Assembly: GCF_047496725.1 (NCBI RefSeq) | Contig: NC_132986.1 | Location: 5,550,501 to 5,614,500, forward strand | Length of the DNA: 64,000 bases | Direction: 5' to 3' | From: Anoplolepis gracilipes | Taxonomy: Eukaryota; Arthropoda; Insecta; Hymenoptera; Formicidae | Shown: in pieces, positions 21,615 to 31,000 of the stretch | How positions within the stretch are numbered: the stretch's first letter is position 1 | Layout of the letters: each line of letters starts with the position of its first letter | Position numbers and translations under genes: made by a program | The notes under the pieces: model-generated | What the model saw: the letters and a program-made list of their open reading frames with translations, nothing else | What the model was told of the DNA's origin: nothing | The model's database searches: none

Positions 21615-23211
21615 TTATTATAGATATTTATATATATTTTATATTTAGGTGGCACCTCTTTACAATTGTCGATGCCATCTCCGGCGCCATCCTCCGGACG
21701 AATGCAACGCAAAATCCTTAGCCTTGGCTCATCGTTCGGTCTCAACAAGGAGAGCTCCGATTCCGGTGCTGACACAACGCCACGAGCGGCTAAACTATCA
21801 CCGGCTACACTATCCAGACATCGTGCAGAGAGCTCCGGTTACGACAGTATCGTTAGAGACAGCGAGACGAGCAGTATCGCTAGCGATTCGTCCCGACAAA
21901 CCGGCGCGTTACAGGAACATCAAGGTAATTGTATACGATCGATATATCAAAATTATTCATTACACTAATAACACAGTTAAAAAAATAATCTAAATTGGGA
22001 TCGACATACATTTAAGAAAATGCTGATGTAAAACTAAAATATAGAAAATAATTTGAGAGAAATCCATTCGTTTCTTTTTTATTATTAGTAGTAAAGTTAG
22101 AGGATTTTTTCAGTTCTCGTTTTGCATGGAAATTTCATCCCCATTTTTTTCGTTATTTATCCTATTATGATCTAATATTCAACTCTTTGTAAAACTATCA
22201 AACATCCAGTCAAATATGCAAAGCACGAAAATATTGTCGGAAGCGCCTTCATATTCCTAGAAAGGATACGCAAGCCCTCTAAAACGATCCCGCCGTACGG
22301 TGATTCTCCTCAGGTGGCGCGCTGGGGGTTCTAACTTCGACGTTGTGCGGGTGTTTCAGCGGTGGAACAGCGGGCGGCAGGGTACGAGCTTCGGCGGTCG
22401 CGGGCCCACTGCCGGGCTCAACCGGGGCCGCCCGCGGCGTCGGCGATTCTCGCATACACAGGCGAGGACGTAGACATCCTGGACAAGCGCGCACGGGTAC
22501 GCTCGAATCCACGTGGAACGATATCCAGGATACACAGCCTGCGCCTGCGCCAGCGCCTTCTTAGGCTGGAGCTACGAGACGCCAAAAGACGCCTAATGGT
22601 GCCCGACACTCGCTGGGACTATAATCGTAAGTATCAACTTTATCAATGTAACATATAAATATTTTAATTTCTTTCTCCCATTGCATTACTTGTTGCTTTG
22701 AAATACGACGCAATTTTTTAATATAATTTTAATATATTATTTATTACATTTTTAATATATTTCCTATAATATTTATAAACAATTATGTGAGCAACTGATT
22801 TCATTATATATATTTTACTGTAATATACTGTAACATATTGTATAATTTAACAGTTTAATAAATCGTATGAATATATAAATATTTTCTTTTTCAAGTATAA
22901 ATTTGATTTAATAATAATAAATATTTATGAAGTATTTAATAATATTTTTACATATACATGTATAATTTTACAATATATACTAAACTGTGATTAGTGATAT
23001 GTATGTATTATTACGATCATATCTGATTTTAAAAATAGTGTACGTGGAGGACAGTATGGACTGGCGAAATCCGTCATTTTTGGAAGCTCTGACGGCCGAG
23101 ACGTGTATTCTCCAGAAAAGAGTGGAGGCTTGTAAGAGCCACGTTCTTCTGGTCACCTGCTTCGACTCCTGTCCTCAGCAGCCGACAATGGCCGAAATTA
23201 AAATCACCTAA
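3420..23211 (+). CDS. KIF26: KIF26/VAB-8-type atypical kinesin, 3' part of gene (8 exons, 5' end outside window)
   Basis: Family role: microtubule-binding kinesin-like protein of cell migration and axon guidance (worm VAB-8, vertebrate KIF26A/B, Drosophila CG14535), considered non-motile. Seen here: eight exons give 3479 nt, that is 2 nt of a split Gly codon, 1158 codons and TAA, with no frame break. Order of landmarks (residue 1 = Lys of GKSHT): P-loop end 1-5; motor body to about 238, with DLGNSD at 148-153 where ordinary kinesins have DLAGSE, then KEHKLTQLLKECLG, HVSPN and QLASRIHRM; a long low-complexity Ser/Pro/Lys-rich tail; an acidic DDEDDDEE patch; an ESSGYDSIVRDSE block; and a C-terminal block with SFLEALTAET and LQKRVEACKS. 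No SSRSH switch I is visible. The tail and C-terminal blocks are what separate KIF26 from other kinesins. The first motor half must lie upstream of base 1. All seven internal introns are phase 1. Family assignment is confident; orthology to one named fly gene is inference. Confidence 0.93.
11837..11890. repeat. T run followed by CTCG microrepeat
   Basis: Twenty-two consecutive T at 11837-11858, followed after a short spacer by a (GCTC)n-like run around 11871-11890. Simple-sequence DNA inside a GC-rich island. Confidence 0.9.
12375..12641. mobile_element. Degenerate TTAA-type MITE (piggyBac-like), 267 bp
   Basis: The left end reads TTAACCCTTATTCCGTA. The right end, in reverse complement, reads TTAGCTCTTACTCCGTT. 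These are imperfect terminal inverted repeats with a TTAA at the left and a mutated CTAA at the right. There is no coding capacity. The TTAA target and CCC start fit piggyBac-superfamily non-autonomous elements; the assignment is inference from the ends only. Confidence 0.5.
13844..13948 (+). promoter_or_regulatory. Candidate intronic promoter and mini first exon
   Basis: TATAAA at 13844-13849 starts 29 nt upstream of the A of an initiator, TCAGTC, at 13871-13876. This is canonical insect TATA-Inr spacing. About 66 nt downstream, ATG (13939-13941, A at -3) opens Met-Thr-Arg and reaches a consensus donor (gag|gtaatt at 13949) in phase 1. Every acceptor of KIF26 is phase 1, so splicing to 16956 would give MTR-DSEQSPAVY, a kinesin lacking the P-loop. 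It could instead be the first exon of a nested gene whose other exons I could not find. Confidence 0.45.
14108..15165. mobile_element. Foldback-type element with nested inverted repeats
   Basis: Exact inverted matches: 14478-14491 with 14976-14989 (14 nt) and 14531-14547 with 14924-14940 (17 nt), with weaker pairing between and outside them, including 14585-14610 with about 14862-14884. The outer flanks carry TTTTCCAG/CCCTGAAA-type segments ending near AGGGTGTCTA-like termini (right end about 15165). No coding capacity is seen. The pattern suggests a non-autonomous foldback DNA element; the exact ends are uncertain. Confidence 0.5.
16956..17168 (+). CDS. KIF26: KIF26 exon b: motor core
   Basis: The acceptor is tttatttccag and the donor gtaaat; phase 1 on both sides. 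It encodes SPAVYLRDDPLFGT, ELRAPTAERAAFYLDAA and HMLYTLHVYQY. The last segment lies where conventional kinesins carry the SSRSH switch I; that motif is absent, as is typical of KIF26 proteins. Confidence 0.93.
17328..18974 (+). CDS. KIF26: KIF26 exon c: end of motor and most of the tail
   Basis: The largest exon (1647 nt, phase 1 to phase 1). The acceptor is ctgcgcag and the donor gtgagt. The first third finishes the motor: RSRLHLMDLGNSD, PLSGLGNILLAIFNG, YKEHKLTQLLKECLG, IAHVSPN, QLASRIHRM, then a basic MRRRKIKF. After that comes Gly/Ser-rich and Lys/Ser/Pro-rich sequence, two IDGP repeats and an acidic stretch. The GC-rich coding sequence contrasts sharply with the surrounding introns. Confidence 0.95.
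19160..19816. mobile_element. piggyBac-type MITE, 657 bp, flanked by TTAA
   Basis: The left end is TTAA then TCCTTTGAGTCAC (19160-19176). The right end is GTGACTCAAAGGG then TTAA (19800-19816). The inverted repeats match at 12 of 13 positions and both sides keep the TTAA target of piggyBac elements. Inside are an internal palindrome (19653-19698) and the motif AATCAGCGACCCCAAAAACC, which I recall from repeats in many arthropod genomes. No transposase is present, so it is non-autonomous. It sits in the intron between KIF26 exons c and d. Confidence 0.75.
20180..20428 (+). CDS. KIF26: KIF26 exon d: tail
   Basis: The acceptor is aatttccag and the donor gtaagt, phase 1 on both sides. It encodes MSVMSDTERYRPHYPPP and a helical stretch, QETRHKFDQLARLHELY, that looks coiled-coil-like. 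The reading frame stays open about 200 nt past the donor into the intron, but the sequence there is AT-rich and not protein-like, so I end the exon at the consensus donor. Confidence 0.85.
20429..20895 (+). other. KIF26 intron, 467 bp
   Basis: AT-rich. Its first 200 nt stay open in the exon frame without looking like protein. The stretch just before the acceptor (20834-20895) is also open and holds several unused AG dinucleotides. Nothing else was seen. Confidence 0.7.
20896..21351 (+). CDS. KIF26: KIF26 exon e: tail, with tandem NAGNAG acceptor
   Basis: The donor is caag|gtacga and the phase is 1 on both sides. The acceptor reads ttccagcag: using the first AG gives Ser-Ala at the junction, the second gives Ser only, both in frame. 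An upstream AG (20882-20883) would create TGA with the preceding exon's last base and is excluded. The encoded text includes SRCQSLSLSDVLFNDN, KICDNCRQSMSRP and a Glu-rich C-terminal part. Confidence 0.85.
21592..21615. repeat. (TA)n microsatellite
   Basis: About twelve TA units just upstream of the acceptor of KIF26 exon f. Confidence 0.9.
21649..21924 (+). CDS. KIF26: KIF26 exon f: ESSGYDSIVRDSE block
   Basis: The acceptor is atatttag and the donor gtaatt; phase 1 on both sides. It encodes RKILSLGSSFGLNKES and RAESSGYDSIVRDSETSS. The second is a conserved-looking serine-rich block that I associate with KIF26 tails. The intron just upstream ends in a TA microsatellite. Confidence 0.9.
21925..22359 (+). 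other. KIF26 intron, 435 bp
   Basis: AT-rich sequence that becomes GC-richer over the last 100 nt before the acceptor. No feature was recognised. Confidence 0.7.
22360..22626 (+). CDS. KIF26: KIF26 exon g: Arg-rich C-terminal region
   Basis: The acceptor is gtgtttcag and the donor gtaagt; phase 1 on both sides. GC-rich. It encodes YELRRSRAHCRAQ, GEDVDILDKRARVRSN and a basic helical stretch, RLLRLELRDAKRRLMVPD, followed by TRWDYN. The AKRRLMVP pattern fits the region just before the KIF26 C-terminus. Confidence 0.88.
22627..23038 (+). other. KIF26 last intron, 412 bp
   Basis: Very AT-rich. No feature was seen other than the splice sites; the acceptor pyrimidine tract is weak. Confidence 0.7.
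23039..23211 (+). CDS. KIF26: KIF26 exon h: C-terminus and stop
   Basis: The acceptor (aaaaatag) has a weak pyrimidine tract, but the phase fits. It encodes EDSMDWRNPSFLEALTAETC, then LQKRVEACKSH and VTCFDSCPQQ, and stops at TAA 23209-23211. This C-terminal block is diagnostic of KIF26 proteins and fixes the end of the gene. Confidence 0.9.
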
Positions 23212-23459
23212 CGTAGACTTAGATCAGCACGCACGACCGCGTGTTGATCAACAATCCCGCCCATCCACCTACGAATTTAATCGTTGAAACGAGACGAGCG
23301 AGGTCGCCGAATAGAATGAAATAAATTAGCAGAGAAATGACGTCGATGTCGCTCGACTCCGTCCAGTAGTTGTTAATGATATATTGTGGTCACCGTCATC
23401 GTCATCGTATGTCGTCGCTATTGTTAAGCTTAAAATGATACTAGCAAGATTAAACGAGA

Positions 23460-23465
23460 AATAAA
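23460..23465 (+). terminator. Proximal polyadenylation signal (AATAAA) of KIF26
   Basis: First AATAAA within 300 nt after the stop that is followed by an A-rich stretch. Another, at 23321-23326, is in a weaker context. Confidence 0.4.
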
Positions 23466-25970
23466 GAAACATAAAAAAAATCTCATACCGAAGTATCGCA
23501 CACGTACACGCACACGCACGTGTCTTATCGAAGTTATATTATAGAGTTCTAGCAAAAAATGTATTCGTGTTAGAGATTTCGCGGTTGTTCAGTTTCAACG
23601 ATGTTTCTCAGGATACAGGATAAAGATGTTAAATAATTCTCGCGTCTTATTACGTAGTGACAGGAGTAAGTCAGTTTCGAGGATAATGTTTGTGCCGCGT
23701 TTATATTGGCATTAATGGTTTTATGTACGCGAGAGTTTTGATATACTTTGTTTTCACATTTTATTAATCAGAGTCATTTAAAACACTATCGCTGCCATAC
23801 TGTCTGACTGATGTCATTTATAAGAGATAGACTTCCGACCTAAAAAGACTGCCGGCCAACCGGCCAAACTGCGAATATTCATCGGGAACAGTGACAAACA
23901 AAACAAGCGAATAAAACTGTCGCGATAGACTAGAGATATTTATCTCAATCTAGAAACAATATAACACGCGTCCATATTCGTGATCGAGTCAATCAACTGC
24001 GGATTATAAGACAGTCAAATAAAAATCGAGAAAATCGATCGTAAACGTAAATTAGCTATAATAATACAAACAATCTCGATTATACAGTATCAACAATTAA
24101 GATCGTCTGCAATGTAGAGACCAGCGAGTGGTTAAATTTTTCTTTCTCCATGATATCAGCGAGAAAGAAGAAATTCTGCGATGCTAGTTAATTTAGATTG
24201 TCGATGGAAATGGATTCGTAACAATAGAAGTTAGATGTTAGTAGTAAATGCAAATTTTTTTCATTCAAATATCAAGCTTCGATTTTGAGGGGAAGCCAAA
24301 TGAAAGCAATGGGAAATTTGCGGTGAGTGAACGAGTAACGCACTGCCAAAATAGTGCAAAAAGAAATCTTTTATACCATTAACGATCGATCGATTAACAA
24401 AATGCGCCGTACGTAATGTATTTAACACACGCACGTTAATTCATGATATTATCGTAGCTTTAATCGTTATCAACAGTTACCGCACTTTATAGGGTTCTGT
24501 AACTCACTTAGAAAGACACGAATGAAAGAAAGAAAGAACGCATGGACGAAAGAGAAGAAAGAGAAGTGAGAATAATAATAAATCATAAACTTTTGCTAAT
24601 CGTAAGAAATGTTCACGCGAGTGCTATTGAAACTTATGAAAAAAAAAAGAAAAAAGAAAAATAGGAGAAAGAGGAAAAAAATGAGAGGCCTAACTCTCTC
24701 ATTTCCTGTGAGAATGTTATACGAAGAGAAGACGTCGAGAGGATATATGTAAGTACAGGCGGAGGTAAAGTCGAGAAGAATAAAAATAGACGAGATAAAA
24801 ATAAATCGGCATGGGAGTACGTGTAGAGGAAAAGAGAGGAAGGGCAGAAACACAGTGGTATTCTAGTTTTCTGATGCGAGTCATGATGGACCGATATCGA
24901 TGGAAAAAAATACGACTCGTTTTTCTCGTCCTAAATTGTTATACCTTGAGGTTTATGCATGATACACACGTATATGTATATGAATATATAAGCAGCACAC
25001 GCATACAGATACATATACACACGATGCAAAACAATATTGTATGTGAATATCGACGCGAGTAAAACACGAACACGAACGACTGATCATCACACATATACAT
25101 AGACACGTATTTACATTCGGCATTTAGCATTAAATGCGAGCATCTAAAAAATTTCAAGTTTCCAAAATGTAATATCTCTAATATATAATTTTAAAATCGC
25201 ACAGCGCAAAGATTGCTACGAACTAAAAAATATTTGATAGTCGCATTTAGTGTTAAGCACAAGATGTAAATGCGAAGGCACAAATGTCATTTTGACAGAT
25301 TCGTGGAACAACAGATTGCCGATCGGTAAACTTGTCCTCCACGGGTGGAAAGTAACAAAACCAAGTGACTTCGTGTCGCCCGGCGCTAATTAAAGAGATC
25401 CTACACGTTTGTTTCTTCATATCTCGCTCATCAACGACCAAAGATGAGTTCGCCGCTGAAATCATCGCCATTTCTTTATCTATCGATTCCTTCTGTTAAT
25501 AATGAATGTTCGATATACATATATTGTTTGTCGCAAGAAAATTACGATGTTTCATGTTGATCGATTACTCAAATTGTTGCGATCAGCTACGATAATTATT
25601 ATACGTATAATATTCTATTCGCTAATCTTCTCAAGGAGATTACATCTAGGAAGTGAATTTTTATTTCCGTCGTTTTGAAAATCGCGGTAAATATCCTTAT
25701 ACATAGTTTATAATGTTAAAATTCATGCATATAATGTATTTGTTTATCGTCGCGTGTTTGAATTCAATCTGAGTTAAAAACATTGCTAAGAGCGTATCAG
25801 TCCGTCTGCCGTGAATACAACAGTAATAATAACGAATTATAGTGATAGTAATTATTAATTGTAACTAGCGATCTACTTCCACTTTCCACCGGAAAACATG
25901 CGTCTCTGTATCATAGTACTTGTATGATATTTATATTTTATATGTACAAATTAGTCATGTAATTTCTTGT

Positions 25971-25976
25971 AATAAA
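25971..25976 (+). terminator. Possible distal polyadenylation signal (AATAAA)
   Basis: AATAAA followed about 20 nt later by CAACGTGCATC. It would end a long 3'UTR of the kinesin gene before the nidogen promoter. Sequence evidence only. Confidence 0.25.
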
Positions 25977-26190
25977 GATCAATTTACAACGTGCATCTCG
26001 GAATTATTATCTTCCAGATATCCTTGTGAAATTTCAGTTGCCATATACATATATAAATCATTAATTATTTTTATTATCTTAATTATCTTTTGTTTCAATT
26101 GTAAAAAAAAAAAAATAATGCAAGAGAAGAAATTACGTATGTATGTACAACATCTCACTTTTAACGATACAATATAGAATGAACTTCAAA

Positions 26191-26270
26191 TTCATTATTT
26201 TTCAAAGTGACTTACACCACTTTCAAAATAAGCGGATCACATACCATCATATACTAAACGAGAGCGACCC
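26191..26270. repeat. Dispersed repeat, copy 1
   Basis: Aligns over about 75 nt with 58340-58418, sharing segments such as CAAAATAAGC, GGTCA/GGATCA and TAT-rich text. Probably a fragment of an interspersed element. Confidence 0.4.
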
Positions 26271-27306
26271 TGACAAATTCCTGAGACAATTTATTGGGAT
26301 GTTCTAGGCCGCGACGTAATTCTAGGCGGCGTATGCGAATGTAGGTCCACCTCCGTTTATCTGTCGACGTTTATACTTTGTTTCACAACGCAAAACCGCA
26401 CGCGAAGCTTTGCGTAAAAGACGGCCAGATGAATCGCATACTATCTCGGAGAAATTGCATGACAGATAATCGAGCGTAATAATAGAAGGCGTAAAAAAAT
26501 GTGGAGTTGTATTAAAAATCGGAGCAATTTTTAAATGTCTATTTACCTTAATACTCGATACGTAACAAGCTGACTTATTGTAATAGCGTCATTCTTTTTA
26601 ATGATAAGATTACGATTATGATAAGTAAATAATTATTTCTCTCTTACAATTATTTATATAATGTTAAGTTAAAATTAAATGCATTAGATACTCGAAATTG
26701 CGACAAAAATGTAAAATATAAAAAACTCTGATAAATACTTTATAGATGAGAACAAATAAAAATCTACGTGAAATTTATCGATTTTAAATGCAGAACGCGA
26801 TGCAGTCAGAATACAAAGTAATGGCTCGAAAATCATTGCGTCAGCAATGTCAGCCAATTTAGCTGCGGGATGCATAACCTTGCAGCTCAATTATCTTAGT
26901 CGTTGATAAAATACGATTATGGTCGCAATTAAATCCTTAAAATCCACACGAGCTGATTACAATATATATTACGTAATAGCGTAAATCTCGACATTTGAAT
27001 AAATCGTTCGAAAATACAATTGAATCAACCATAATTTCACATGCAAAAAAATACGTGGCATAAATGCATCACTATTGTTAATTTAAATGATGATAATGCT
27101 TTTATCGTGCGTTTTCACACGACGTACATAAAAAAGATGTACGAAGATAATAGTATTCTGAATATTTCTGCACATATATGTATAAGAATTAAGATATGCT
27201 AGTGATTATTAAACAATTAGATCCGTAAATAAAACGCTGCTGTCAGAAAAATGCGCAATGTTTGCAATTTTGTTTTGAATAATAAGTTATAATATGATTA
27301 CGCAAC

Positions 27307-27322
27307 TGTGTGTGTGTGTGTG
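27307..27322. repeat. (TG)8 microsatellite
   Basis: Eight consecutive TG units. Confidence 0.9.
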
Positions 27323-27715
27323 AGATTTCCGCGTCCACCTCTGTGAGACTTCATAAGAATGCATAAACATTTCTCATCACTTATTCAAGGTAATTAAACT
27401 TCAAAAATGTCTTTCAATCAACAGAGAAAATAAATTTAAAATATAATATTTTATATAATTCAGACAAAAATTAAAAAATTCATCAATTTGTTCTTGATCT
27501 CTCCGGTATATTTGTAAATGACTTGACGATAGAACGTCATCACATCAAATGATCATTGTACGTACGGTACGAATAAATTACAGATAGCAAAAGAGAAAAG
27601 CTGAATAATTACAGATATACTCGATATACAGATATACTTGCACGTTTAGTTTAGTAGCGGCTGGATCGAAGCGGTGTCGCGAAATTATCAGCGAGCGCGG
27701 GAAGTGAGCGTGACG

Positions 27716-27837
27716 TTTTATATATTCGGGACGATCGCGCCGGTCGAGGAGCAGCGGCGGGCAAAGACGATTAGGGGGCGGCAAGAGAAGAGACGTCGTG
27801 GCCAAGTCGAACAGTAGCGTTAAGGCAGTCCGAGAGA
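27716..27837 (+). promoter_or_regulatory. Putative nidogen core promoter and 5'UTR
   Basis: A TATA-like TTTTATATATT lies at 27716-27726, in a GC-rich block that begins near 27650 and runs into the ATG. A start site about 30 nt downstream would give a 5'UTR of roughly 90 nt. The ATG context, gagagaATGG, has A at -3. No clear initiator motif is visible, so the start site is a guess. Confidence 0.4.
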
Positions 27838-28053
27838 ATGGCTCGCGGCGCAGTACGCTGGAGCGTCCTGCTGGGCCTCGCGCTGGTCCTGATCGCGCCC
27901 TACACTGCTGCCCTGTCTAAAAATGATCTATACCAATATACAGGTCCGGGCGCATTGGCCCTCGAAAGCGATCCGAATCGGATGCTGATATCCGCAGAGA
28001 CGATCCTCAAAACTCCCATCGTTTTCTACGATAAAATCTACAACTCTATATTC
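27838..28053 (+). CDS. Ndg: Ndg exon 1: signal peptide and N-terminus
   Basis: Encodes 72 residues beginning MARGAVRWSVLLGLALVLI, with predicted cleavage near the AALS site, then NDLYQYTGPGALALES and KTPIVFYDKIYNSIF. The donor is gtgagt, phase 0. A 9.7-kb intron follows. Confidence 0.93.
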
Positions 28054-31000
28054 GTGAGTACCGTAAACGATTTTTTTTTTTTTGATATTGTTATCTCTTT
28101 CAATGCTTTGCAAATTTTCGATCAAATGCTTGTTTGTATTAAAACAGTTATTTAGATAGCAAAATACTTTTTGACTATGCGTGACTTTAGAAAATATAAA
28201 GTTTATATTTAAATAAATTTTTGTTAATATTACTGTGTGTTATGAAAAAAATCTTCATTCATCAATACGATAGCAAGAATTGTAGGAAAATTACAAATTT
28301 AATTAATGCTATAATTTACAGTTAATTTTAATCGGTTAATCGAAATCAGCATATGAAGTAATTGCATGCAAATGACAAATATATTAAAAGAATGAAACAA
28401 GAATGTATACAATGAATTACGTGTACATTCTTTTTTTTCTTTCAATATATGAAAGGACATAATGAGTGTACATAATGAATATAATTTGTCTTTTTAAACA
28501 AATAAGAATGTAACCTACAAAGAAAAGTCTTCTTATAATTATCATAGCTTAATTATGAAACATTAACAATTCTTAATATAATAACTTACATTACACGATG
28601 TCAACCTCTCTCTGAGATCGTATTCTGTTTTTTATACAAACAAATTTATTAAGAAACAGATTTTAAGAAGCACAAAATTATTAAAATCAACGATAATAAC
28701 TTAAATAAAATATATATATTTAAATAATTATACAATTTAGATTAAAAAACCTCATTAATATACGAACACAAATTCTGCTATATGGATTTGTAAATATGAG
28801 TGCGCAGTGAAGTTATTATTAGATAGCCTATTTTTGTATTTACGTTTGTGTAAACTGATCGTCAGTGGAAAATATTATTCGAGAAAAAATATTCTTGATA
28901 ACTCGTTGCAAATGTATGTTATGAACAATATTTTTACAACTATTTGCAACTAGATATTTTTGTCACTTTATACGACTTGATATGATTAATTCAATCTTGT
29001 CGCATGCATAAATCAATCATTTTATTCTATTCTTACCTTGTATAAAGTATATCTTTTTTTTTACTGTGATTTTCCAAGAAAAAGCTTTGCTTCTAAAACA
29101 TAAAATACAAACTTGGTTAGTAAAATTTTACAGAAAATCTTTTTTTGCTGCAATTTTTAAATATTTGTTATATAATTTACATTCATGTAATTTAATATTA
29201 TAAAAACATTGTATAAGCTATCATAAATCGTCGTCGTGATATAAATAATCGTGACATTAGTAGTGAACAACTCATAATACTGTCAGTTTTCAAAAATCAG
29301 TAAACAGCGAGGCTCGAACACTGACGGCAAAAATCGATGGAAAGGGAAAGATCTAGAAGAAACCTCTCACACGAAATCGAGTCTAAATTTTGACGAGCAC
29401 TGTTGAGACCCGATATACCCAGATGTATTTATATCCGCGAATAAAGATGTATTTAATTAACTCGGCAAATCATTGTTACGTTACCCCGCCTTGCTTCGAA
29501 TCGTAGATTTCTTTCCTTTTTCCCGGTAATATCTTTACAATTGCAATTATAATTTTCAATTAAAATTTCGTCGAATTAAAGTAAGAATAAAATAAAAACC
29601 AAAATTTTTTCACCTCTTTATATATTTTGTTAATTTTTATCTTTAATACTAAACAATTTCGTGAATGTCAAATTTACGTAAAAAAAAGATTTACCTGACC
29701 TCACTAAATTTATTAATGAAGAATACTAAAAAATGACATAACGCGCGATATCTATCTACCCTATTTTTCTGCACTAGAAAAAATTAAAAAAATTTTGTAA
29801 ATGACTCACAAAGTCATTAATAAGAAGAGTAGAATGATGTTATGCACTCTATACGCGGTATTCATTCATTATTATTAGTATTATTAGTATTATTTCATCT
29901 CTCTCTACAGGGCTAGAAAAAGTTAGAGATTTTTGTTGGACATCTCACAGATTAGAAAACTTAGTACAGTTTCTCCACGTGACGAACTTCAATTTACGCT
30001 CCGGTCTAGAAAAAGTTCCGAGACGGCGAGACGAGCGGCTAGGCGTAATTCCTCGGTTAATATCAATTTGTCGCGTGGTAGACAATGACGAAGCCGCGCG
30101 CGCGTTTGGTCATTCTCTCAATTCGGCTTGCGGTCTCTAATCCGGTCAACATCTTCTGGCATGACACGAATTCATTGCATCGCGTTTGCGATGACGAACG
30201 AGAGTGACTCTCTAGGCGGTACAATCGCGCTTAATTGCGGCGGACGCGCCGCGCTGCTCATCGCGCACAATTTACGAGGGCCCGTTAATTCGTATGAATG
30301 AACGAGCGAGAGCGACGCGTGAACCGGAAGACGACTCAACGCGCATCCAGACGATGCCAAGACGAGACGCACGATAAGATTCCGGTAGTGTTTACGCGCC
30401 GAAAGTTCGGCCGTAAGCGAAAGCGTGTCTCGAGGAGGTGCACGCTATAGAAACACAAGAAAGCGATTATAAAGGGCTTCTCTATAATTTGAATTAAATG
30501 TGTCCAAATATTGTTGAAACTCAAAATAAGACATTTTTTTATTTAAACTAAATAAAACGTATTCTAAATTTTTAATGATTGCGACGGCTTTTTTAGCTTT
30601 GTACATTACATGGTAAAAAATGTGTTTGAAATTATAAAACATAAAAATAATTAAAAGCATTTCATAACCGTATATTTATATTTTACGAAATATTCACTCA
30701 AATAGACAAATATGCTTCTAAAATTTGTCTGCTTGGTTAAACATCCATTAAGATGTCTCTCGTATTTAGAGCTATTCTACGATATATCCGAAGGTCATCA
30801 AAAACGCAGAGAGACAATTCCGGCCGTTTCCTTGTTGTAGCCACGAGAAAGATATTTAAATCTTGATACGCACTTTTGAGTCATCGCGCAAACATAGACA
30901 GCAAAATGATCAAGCAATCGTAAAAACCGGCATCTAGAAAAGTCTCGCAGGATACGTCGTGTGATCTAACTTTTCCACGAATTATTGTACTACTGCGGAG

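Larger units (their letters stand above)
23212..25990 (+). other. KIF26 3'UTR region (proximal and possible distal ends)
   Basis: No coding sequence. AATAAA at 23460-23465 gives a short 3'UTR of about 270 nt. Further AATAAA hexamers follow, and one at 25971-25976 would give a 2.8-kb UTR. Homopurine GAAA/AGAAG tracts lie at about 24515-24690. How far transcription runs cannot be decided from sequence alone. Confidence 0.45.
25991..27700. other. Intergenic gap between kinesin and nidogen
   Basis: AT-rich. Contains a copy of a dispersed repeat (about 26191-26270, second copy near 58340), a GC-richer patch at about 26270-26460 and a (TG)8 microsatellite at 27307-27322. No gene was recognised on either strand. 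Confidence 0.6.
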
